Virus record (IMG/VR): IMGVR_UViG_3300035703_000010
Span: 124,001-188,000 of that record
Length of the DNA stretch: 64,000 bases
Origin: a virus
Strand: one strand, 5' to 3'
Shown: one piece after another, positions 58,234-64,000 of the stretch
How the letters are laid out: each line of letters opens with the position of its first letter
Position numbering within the stretch: position 1 is the first letter of the stretch
Translations under genes and position numbers: made by a program
The notes under the pieces: generated by a model
The model's database searches: none
Told to the model about the DNA's origin: nothing
Seen by the model: the letters and a program-made list of their open reading frames with translations, nothing else

Positions 58234-61086
58234 GTGACTACGACGCAAATAAAAGGAAGCCAAATTCAAGATGGTTCTATCAAATCAGAAGATGTTGATG
58301 ATTCTCTTGAAAAAGATTTTACCAGAGTTAGAGTAACAACAGGTGATTCGTCACCAGACTTTCTTTCTACGAAGATCATAGCTGGTGATAATATCACGCT
58401 CAACATTGTCGGTTCTTCTGGATCGATTCAATATCTCGCCATATCTGGATCAGCAGGTGGTGGTGGTGGGGGAGGCAGCGGCGACATAACCTCAGTTTCT
58501 GCAGGAACTGGATTGAGCGGTGGTGGGACAAGCGGCGACGTTACTTTAGCGATAAATGATTCTATCGTTGCGACCGTTTCAGGAACAACATTTATAGGAC
58601 GAACAGTTCATTTAAATGGACTGAGCGGATCATTAACAACGCTTGCTGACGGAACTTCTTATCTAATCGCTGGTAATAACGTTGTTATAACATCTGGATC
58701 AGCTGGATCAATCACGATATCTAGCCTTGGAGGTTTCGTCGGTGGGAATGGGACTAATAACAACTTAGTTACCGCTGATGGAAGCGGAGCAATTGTCGCT
58801 GAATCAAACTTAAACTTTAACGGATCTATCCTTGACGTAACAGGAAGTATCATTGCTTCTAATTTAAGCCTGTCAGACAAGGTATTGATTACTTCTGGTT
58901 CGACTAGAACGATATCTCAAGCTTCGAATTTGACATGGGATAGTACAAACAGCTATCTTGGTATCAACGTTCCAACGGCTGCAAGAAACTTACACGTTCC
59001 AGCTGGAATCAGGGTTGGGACTACAAACTATCTTGAATGGGTTCAAGTTAGTTCTGCAGTACAAAGATTTACAGGAGGAGGTTCAACAACAACTTTAGAA
59101 TCCAACGCAGACATTTTGTTGCCTCCTGGGAAAACTTTAGGATTTCAACCAGGATTAGGCCAAACAAAAGATGCAGGATTTATTAGAGCTGGAGCTGGAA
59201 TTATAAACGTTAGCGGTTCTGCTCCCGGTGTAGTTCTAAGATTTAATGATTCCTCTACCCCATTAGCCGCTGGTGATCTTGGGATGAATGTATCTACAGG
59301 CCGCCCATCTGCTTTCATAGGAGGAGCTGTAAGATCCCTGGCTCACACAGATGAAATGGGAAATGTAGTAGGGCCAGCTTCAGCGACTGACAATGCTGTA
59401 GTACGTTTCGATCTTACAACTGGAAAACTAATCCAAGATTCGGTCGTAACAATTGCAGACACGACTGGCAACATTACAACACCAGGAGATCTTGCAGTTA
59501 ATGGCGGAGATATAACAACAACGGCTGCTTCGTTTAATCTTCTGAACGGTGCTAGCACGTTAAACATTGGCACTTCGAACATCGCAAGAACTATTAACGT
59601 TGGAACGCCGTCGTCAGAAGCGCAATCGATTAACATAGGTAGCAACTCTTCTCCAAATTCAATCATTATTGGAAACACGACGACAGCGACGACCACAAGA
59701 ATTCGAGCTGGTGATTTGTACTTAAATGACCTCAGCAGCGGTCTTGTGACTGTAGGAAGCACGACCAGCACTGGAAGTATAACAATCGGTCGTTCTACTG
59801 CAAGCAACTCAATATCGATAGGAGCTTCTGGAAACAACACTTCGAATACACAAACGATCAACATTGGTTCTGGAACTGGAACTTCTGCAATCATGATCGG
59901 ATCGAAGTCAGGGGCTTCTCCTGTCGTTATTCAAGCTGGAACTTCAGGACTATCCATCAGCGGATCAGCAAGGTTTAATCAAGGATTCAGTGGTTCATTG
60001 ACACAGTTAACTGACGGAACCCCATACCTTCTTGCAGGATCTAATATTACATTGTCAACTGGATCAAACGGAGCAGTGACAATATCGTCTACGGCTTCTG
60101 GCGGATCTGGAGCGCCGACAGATGCTTCATATGTAGTTCTTTCCAGCAATGGAACATTAACATCAGAAAGAGTTCTTACTGCTGGATCTGGTATCAGCAT
60201 CACAGATGGAGGTGCAGGAGGTAATGTTACTATCGCCGCTACAGGAGCTGGTGGGGGATCAGGAGGAATAAACTACTTTGATTCAACTGCAGCTGGATCA
60301 ATTTTTACATCAGGATCGACTGCATTTAAAGGCAACGAATTAGTTAGCTCACCGCGAAACAAGGGCTCTGATGTATTTTTCTATGTAAGCGGATCATCTG
60401 CTGATAAAACTTTGTTTGGTGGAGACGTTAGGATAAGTGGATCATTGACGATAGGATCAGGTTCTATAACGCTTACGTCGAATGACATTCAGTTCGGTTC
60501 GTCTGCTAACAGAATACAATTGAATGGTTCTGATCTAACGTTCGTAGATGTTTCAAACCCGAGCGGTAGGACGTTATCAAATATCTCAGATCTTATCTTA
60601 ATTGAAAGTAAATATATTGAAAGTAATACGCAGTCAGTCGTATTTTCTAACCTAGATGGGAACAGAGATAGAAATTATTACTTAGTTGGTAGAAGAATCA
60701 ACGGAGTCAATACGGTAACTTACGAAGTTAGACCGAACCAGTCAAATGCGAATCTTTTCGCGGTTTACCACATAATTGCGACCAACGGTTCGACTGTAAC
60801 ACACGCTGCATCTACTGCTTATGGAGCAAATTTTTACTGGGGTTCTTCTTTATCATCAGGATCTGTCGGAGATATCGAGATGTTTTTTAATGCCGAAAGT
60901 AGTAGGAATAGATTTTTTACATTAAAATCTCGTTATACTTCTGTATCTTCTTTGTATAATAATTTAGAAGTTTTTACTCGATGGACAAGTTCCGATAACT
61001 TTACTTCCCTTGAGATTAGAGGAAGCGCAGCAGATTCCTTTGTTTCAGGTTCTGAGTTCCATCTATATAGACTTAGAAGAGGTTAA
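58234..61086 (+). CDS. Large tail fibre protein
   Basis: A 950-residue protein starting at GTG. It is Gly/Ser/Thr/Ile-rich with many repeats of the form GSITI, TINIGS, SGSL and a poly-Gly stretch near residue 78, as in elongated beta-helical or triple-beta-strand fibres. Residues about 785-950 (LILIESKYIESNTQSVVFSNLDGNRDR and the end EFHLYRLRRG) match the C-terminus of the next fibre, suggesting a shared receptor-binding or trimerisation domain. Confidence 0.8.
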   Translation: MTTTQIKGSQIQDGSIKSEDVDDSLEKDFTRVRVTTGDSSPDFLSTKIIAGDNITLNIVGSSGSIQYLAISGSAGGGGGGGSGDITSVSAGTGLSGGGTSGDVTLAINDSIVATVSGTTFIGRTVHLNGLSGSLTTLADGTSYLIAGNNVVITSGSAGSITISSLGGFVGGNGTNNNLVTADGSGAIVAESNLNFNGSILDVTGSIIASNLSLSDKVLITSGSTRTISQASNLTWDSTNSYLGINVPTAARNLHVPAGIRVGTTNYLEWVQVSSAVQRFTGGGSTTTLESNADILLPPGKTLGFQPGLGQTKDAGFIRAGAGIINVSGSAPGVVLRFNDSSTPLAAGDLGMNVSTGRPSAFIGGAVRSLAHTDEMGNVVGPASATDNAVVRFDLTTGKLIQDSVVTIADTTGNITTPGDLAVNGGDITTTAASFNLLNGASTLNIGTSNIARTINVGTPSSEAQSINIGSNSSPNSIIIGNTTTATTTRIRAGDLYLNDLSSGLVTVGSTTSTGSITIGRSTASNSISIGASGNNTSNTQTINIGSGTGTSAIMIGSKSGASPVVIQAGTSGLSISGSARFNQGFSGSLTQLTDGTPYLLAGSNITLSTGSNGAVTISSTASGGSGAPTDASYVVLSSNGTLTSERVLTAGSGISITDGGAGGNVTIAATGAGGGSGGINYFDSTAAGSIFTSGSTAFKGNELVSSPRNKGSDVFFYVSGSSADKTLFGGDVRISGSLTIGSGSITLTSNDIQFGSSANRIQLNGSDLTFVDVSNPSGRTLSNISDLILIESKYIESNTQSVVFSNLDGNRDRNYYLVGRRINGVNTVTYEVRPNQSNANLFAVYHIIATNGSTVTHAASTAYGANFYWGSSLSSGSVGDIEMFFNAESSRNRFFTLKSRYTSVSSLYNNLEVFTRWTSSDNFTSLEIRGSAADSFVSGSEFHLYRLRRG

Positions 61087-61089
61087 TCC

Positions 61090-61398
61090 ATGAATCATCC
61101 TTGTAATTGTAATCCACCTGCAGTCGTATCTACTATAGTCGGTGATAGATGCCACATCACTAATGAAAGAGGAGAATGGTGCGCAATAATAAACAAAGAT
61201 GGAGTTTACTTACAAAACCTATTAGTTCCATCATCAGAAGAAATAACCAGAGAACAGGAACATCAACAAAAAATTCTTGCTGAACAATCAATTGCTGAAT
61301 CACGTGAAGCAAGAAAACAAGAGTTAAAAGCTAAATTAGACAGTGGCGAAACTTTAACTCTTCAAGAACTCACAGAATTATTAAAATTAGCATTATAA
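61090..61398 (+). CDS. Small protein, probably fibre-associated
   Basis: A 102-residue protein between two fibre genes. The N-terminal half has Cys-rich NHPCNCNPP and a beta-rich RCHITNERGEWCAII; the C-terminal half is a charged helix (REQEHQQKILAEQSIAESREARKQ, discontinuous) with LTLQELTELL. A fibre chaperone or hinge role is suggested by position only. Confidence 0.5.
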   Translation: MNHPCNCNPPAVVSTIVGDRCHITNERGEWCAIINKDGVYLQNLLVPSSEEITREQEHQQKILAEQSIAESREARKQELKAKLDSGETLTLQELTELLKLAL

Positions 61399-61410
61399 TT
61401 GGAGAAAACA

Positions 61411-61656
61411 ATGCCTTTAGATATTACGCCAAACACAGTTACATTAGACAAAGTTCGTATTGAACAGTTTACCGTCAGCCCTCAGTTAAACGCCGTTATG
61501 GTTCAATACTCAAAAGGTTATGATGATGCAAATGGACAGTATGTTCCAAAGGAATATACTCATGTTAATTTTACAGACGTATCATTCGATCAAACACTTT
61601 ATGAACAAGTGAAAAATACCTTATACTCTATGTTGAGCTCTCATCTCAATCAATGA
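61411..61656 (+). CDS. Small protein in the tail fibre locus
   Basis: An 81-residue protein preceded by TTGGAG. It has a beta-rich N-terminal half (NTVTLDKVRIEQFTVSP) and a helical end. Function unknown; location suggests a tail or fibre component. Confidence 0.5.
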   Translation: MPLDITPNTVTLDKVRIEQFTVSPQLNAVMVQYSKGYDDANGQYVPKEYTHVNFTDVSFDQTLYEQVKNTLYSMLSSHLNQ

Positions 61657-61726
61657 TTTTGAAGTAAAATAAAAATAAATTACGAACTTTAAAAAAATCG
61701 CCGCGGAATTTGATAAATATTTAGAC

Positions 61727-61738
61727 GGCGAATTCGCC
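61727..61738. promoter_or_regulatory. Palindrome GGCGAATTCGCC in fibre intergenic region
   Basis: A perfect 12-bp palindrome lies in the 126-base gap before the collagen-like fibre gene, which has no other gene. An ATAAATAT stretch (61703-61710 region) nearby is similar to T4 late promoter boxes. Regulatory role is a guess. Confidence 0.3.
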
Positions 61739-61782
61739 ATCGCACGCCTTTCGCTTGAACATAAAAAGAAAGGGCCTTAAGA

Positions 61783-63306
61783 ATGGCAATCTTATCAATA
61801 AGAAACTTCGGCAATATACAAATATTGAGAGTTGATTCTAATCCAGAGGGTATATCTGCTCCTACAAATTCACTTGCGACAGTATCCACTAGTCGAAACG
61901 TTTACAGAAACGTCGGAGGGACTAGCTGGCAATTATTGAATTCTGTTTCTATATTACCTCCAGTTGTTCCGAAGCCAGGTTCCGGATCTGGTTCAGGTTC
62001 CGGAGGCGCACAAGGTGCTCAAGGAAGAGTTGGGCATCAAGGTCTTCAAGGCCTTCAAGGATATCAAGGAAGCCAAGGTACTATGGGCACACAAGGTGTT
62101 CAAGGTGCACAAGGCGCTTTTGGGTATGGACCTCAAGGAAATAGAGGTCCTCAAGGCCTTCAAGGCGTCCAAGGTGATGATGGTGTCCAAGGACCTCAAG
62201 GTGTTCCAGGATCTCAAGGAGCAACTGGTATTGGAGCTCAAGGATATCAAGGCCGACCTGGAAATAAAGGAGAAGATGCAACTGAACCTGGTCCTCAAGG
62301 TTATCAAGGTCCTCAAGGTAATACAGGACCTGCAGGAACGTCAGGAACTCAAGGCCTTCAAGGAGCTCAAGGCGTTCAAGGAGCTCAAGGAAGAGTAGGC
62401 CCTAACGGGTCTATTGGTCCTCAGGGTCTTCAAGGTGCCCAAGGACGACAAGGATCAGGCGGAATCGGTCAACAAGGTTCACAAGGATATGATGGTGCGC
62501 AAGGTAGATCTGGATCAGCTGGATCTCAAGGTACTCAAGGCGCTCAAGGACATCCTGGATCTGACGAAATTGGAGCTCAAGGTGCTCAAGGAGTTCAAAG
62601 CGTAGTTGCAGGCCCTCGAGGATATGCTGGATTAATTGGCCCACAAGGTGGGATAGGCCCACAAGGCGATACTGGAGCTCAAGGATACGGAATACCAGGT
62701 CCTCAAGGTGACGTTGGTGCTCAAGGGCATCAAGGTAGAATCGGTTCGAATGGGTTATCAGGAAATACTGGAGATTCTAACGGGTCAGCTTTGATTCTAG
62801 TTGAAGCAAAACAAATCAGCACTGGAGTTCAAACAGTAACATTCGAAAATCTAGATGGAGATTCTGATAGAATTTATTTTATTAGAGGAAGAGTGTTAAG
62901 ACCAGCAGGATCTGCAGGAACTACATTTACTTATTCAGTTCGTCCTAATGGATTAACAACTAATTTAGCTTATATAAGCTACGGTGGATATTATAGCACC
63001 GCTGCAGGATCAAACGCTATCTCAACCAGCGCAGGATCTAGTGGGTATTTGATAGGTAGCAGCACTTCTACAACAAGATTTGATCTTCAGATGTGGATTT
63101 CTGCTGAAAAAACGTTGCCTAGACTCTTCGACATCGCTATTAGCAGAAGAGTTTTTGATGGATCAAACCAACAATTTGATGTTTGGAGAAGCGGGGTTCG
63201 TTGGAATGAAACTACAACGAATTTAACATCAATAGAAATTAACTGTGATAGATCTGGCGGTCTTGCTGCTGGAACTGAGCTTTACCTTTATAAATTAGTA
63301 TGCTGA
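61783..63306 (+). CDS. Collagen-like tail fibre protein, copy 1
   Basis: A 507-residue protein in three parts. The N-terminal about 75 residues have FGNIQILRVDSNPEGISAP and SLATVST. The middle, about 77-330, is an almost uninterrupted Gly-x-Gln collagen-like repeat (for example GLQGVQGDDG). The C-terminal part from about 335 has LILVEAKQIS and FENLDGDSDR, related to the end of the fibre at 58234. It would trimerise as a collagen triple helix on the virion. Confidence 0.88.
   Translation: MAILSIRNFGNIQILRVDSNPEGISAPTNSLATVSTSRNVYRNVGGTSWQLLNSVSILPPVVPKPGSGSGSGSGGAQGAQGRVGHQGLQGLQGYQGSQGTMGTQGVQGAQGAFGYGPQGNRGPQGLQGVQGDDGVQGPQGVPGSQGATGIGAQGYQGRPGNKGEDATEPGPQGYQGPQGNTGPAGTSGTQGLQGAQGVQGAQGRVGPNGSIGPQGLQGAQGRQGSGGIGQQGSQGYDGAQGRSGSAGSQGTQGAQGHPGSDEIGAQGAQGVQSVVAGPRGYAGLIGPQGGIGPQGDTGAQGYGIPGPQGDVGAQGHQGRIGSNGLSGNTGDSNGSALILVEAKQISTGVQTVTFENLDGDSDRIYFIRGRVLRPAGSAGTTFTYSVRPNGLTTNLAYISYGGYYSTAAGSNAISTSAGSSGYLIGSSTSTTRFDLQMWISAEKTLPRLFDIAISRRVFDGSNQQFDVWRSGVRWNETTTNLTSIEINCDRSGGLAAGTELYLYKLVC
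62011..62760 (+). repeat. Collagen-like Gly-X-Gln coding repeat
   Basis: A run of nine-base units, mostly GGN-NNN-CAA/CAG-type, encoding Gly-x-Gln triplets. Minus-strand open frames in this region come from the repeat and are not genes. Confidence 0.85.
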
Positions 63307-63321
63307 TGAAAGGAACATGAT

Positions 63322-64000
63322 ATGGCTGTTTTATTAAGAAAAAAATTTGGCATCATAGACTTGTTAAGAGTTGATGCTGTTCCTGATGGAATAACGGCTC
63401 CTGTTAATTCATTGGCAACGTTGTCGACTAATGGAAGCATCTATAAAAACGTAGGAGGGACTTCATGGCAATTAGTGAGTTCTTCAACGTTACTTCTTCC
63501 TTCTAATGATGAAGGTGGACAAGAAGGAGGCGGAGGAGCGGGTTCTCAAGGCGCTCAAGGAGCAAGAGGCGTACAAGGTGCTCAAGGTGCTCAAGGACCA
63601 GTCGGAAATGAAGGTTCAAAAGGAACTTCTGGATTAGGTGGGCCAGGAGGTGATTCTGGTTCCGGAGCGCAAGGTTTACAAGGGCCTCAAGGATTATTAG
63701 GACCACAAGGTCGTCCTGGGATGGTCGGCGCGCAAGGACATCAAGGAGTCCAAGGAGCAAACGGCGATACTACCCAACAAGGGCCGCAAGGAAATCCTGG
63801 AATCAAAGGTGCAGATGGTTCAGATAGCATTGGGTCAATTGGCCCGCAAGGGTTGCCTGGATCGCAAGGACCTCAAGGACAAAGTTATGCTGGTTATGCT
63901 GGACATAGAGGCATGTCAGGAGATACTGGTCCTCAGGGATCTTCTAATAATTCTCCAGGATTAACTGGACATACTGGATCACCAGGGCTTCCTGGAGATG
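63322..64000 (+). CDS. Collagen-like tail fibre protein, copy 2, 3'-truncated by window
   Basis: The ATG at 63322 opens a frame that runs to the window edge (226 codons visible). The N-terminal domain is paralogous to the previous gene (FGIIDLLRVDAVPDG, SLATLST, NVGGTSWQLV) and is followed by the same Gly-x-Gln repeat. The two genes look like a tandem duplication giving alternative or multiple fibres. The C-terminal domain is outside the window. Confidence 0.85.
   Translation, partial: MAVLLRKKFGIIDLLRVDAVPDGITAPVNSLATLSTNGSIYKNVGGTSWQLVSSSTLLLPSNDEGGQEGGGGAGSQGAQGARGVQGAQGAQGPVGNEGSKGTSGLGGPGGDSGSGAQGLQGPQGLLGPQGRPGMVGAQGHQGVQGANGDTTQQGPQGNPGIKGADGSDSIGSIGPQGLPGSQGPQGQSYAGYAGHRGMSGDTGPQGSSNNSPGLTGHTGSPGLPGD

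Noticed and set aside
59343-59894. Long minus-strand open frame opposite the large tail fibre
   Set aside because: It mirrors the Gly/Ser/Thr-rich repeats of the sense gene and has a repetitive Val/Pro/Ile composition, so it is a shadow.
61657-61782. tRNA or other structured RNA in the fibre intergenic gap
   Set aside because: The arms around the palindrome do not form a cloverleaf and no anticodon stem or T-loop consensus is visible.
61993-62662. Open frames in other frames and strand of the collagen-like repeat
   Set aside because: They arise from the repeated nine-base units (Leu/Gln/His-rich products) and have no ribosome binding sites.
62011-62760. CRISPR-like direct repeats
   Set aside because: The repetition is in-frame Gly-x-Gln coding sequence with no regular spacer structure.

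Overview
The window reads as part of the genome of a large, tailed, myovirus-like bacteriophage. It is AT-rich, densely packed (many start and stop codons overlap as ATGA or TAATG), and mostly transcribed from the + strand. It carries contractile-tail baseplate genes, a full phage replication and nucleotide-synthesis set, and collagen-like tail fibres. I saw no tRNA, rRNA, CRISPR array, integrase or transposase. The host cannot be named from sequence. A B12-dependent ribonucleotide reductase, a superoxide dismutase, a Dps-like protein and an isocitrate lyase fit an aerobic bacterium.

Layout. 1-4693: baseplate genes. 4744-16178: replication and precursor core (compact family A polymerase, HD hydrolase, gp32-like SSB, UvsX/RecA, dUTPase, 5'-3' exonuclease, DnaB-like helicase, class II ribonucleotide reductase, ThyX, dNMP kinase). 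16224-26203: mixed small genes, Hsp20, several short proteins sharing one N-terminal motif, a phosphoesterase, an HNH protein, a Dps-like protein, an IMPDH/GMP reductase-like enzyme and an actin-like ATPase. 26312-31206: a bacterial-type DNA polymerase III alpha gene broken in two by a split intein with a Vsr-like endonuclease gene between the halves. 31218-38539: nucleotide and sugar genes (kinase, glycosyltransferase-like protein, two sugar epimerases, a ThyA-family enzyme with a dCMP-type active site, thymidine kinase, dCMP deaminase). 38568-46966: more tagged proteins, Fe/Mn superoxide dismutase, membrane proteins, nitrilase, pterin dehydratase-like protein, nucleotidyltransferase/ligase-like protein. 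46971-52638: minus-strand accessory block with a nuclease-like tagged protein, an FGE-sulfatase-domain protein, a ClpP-like protease between two SH3-like proteins, isocitrate lyase and an HxGH nucleotidyltransferase. 52678-58171: Nudix hydrolase, small proteins, SPOUT methyltransferase, tagged HELEH protease, PD-(D/E)XK nuclease, tagged HTH protein. 58234-64000: tail-fibre locus.

Two signals stand out. First, the fractured dnaE: the intein N-part (97 residues, Cys1 to a stop) and C-part (38 residues, ending HN before Cys+1) would have to trans-splice to rebuild an alpha subunit of about 1189 residues. Second, at least 16 otherwise unrelated proteins begin with a short amphipathic segment whose core is hydrophobic-hydrophobic-x-E (IIKEE, IIREE, FIRES, VVKET). 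This resembles the capsid-targeting leaders of T4 internal proteins and the (I/L)xE consensus of the T4 prohead protease. If that reading holds, the phage packages an arsenal of proteins (a protease, a DNA-binding protein, a nuclease-like protein and Ala-rich core proteins) for delivery with its DNA.

Metabolic genes rarely expected in a phage (isocitrate lyase, superoxide dismutase, Dps, FGE-type protein, SPOUT methyltransferase, ClpP) suggest deep reprogramming of host carbon, redox and protein metabolism. The ThyA-family enzyme has Asp where thymidylate synthase has Asn177, and it is clustered with a glycosyltransferase-like protein and two epimerases. This suggests the phage may make modified, possibly glycosylated, cytosine.
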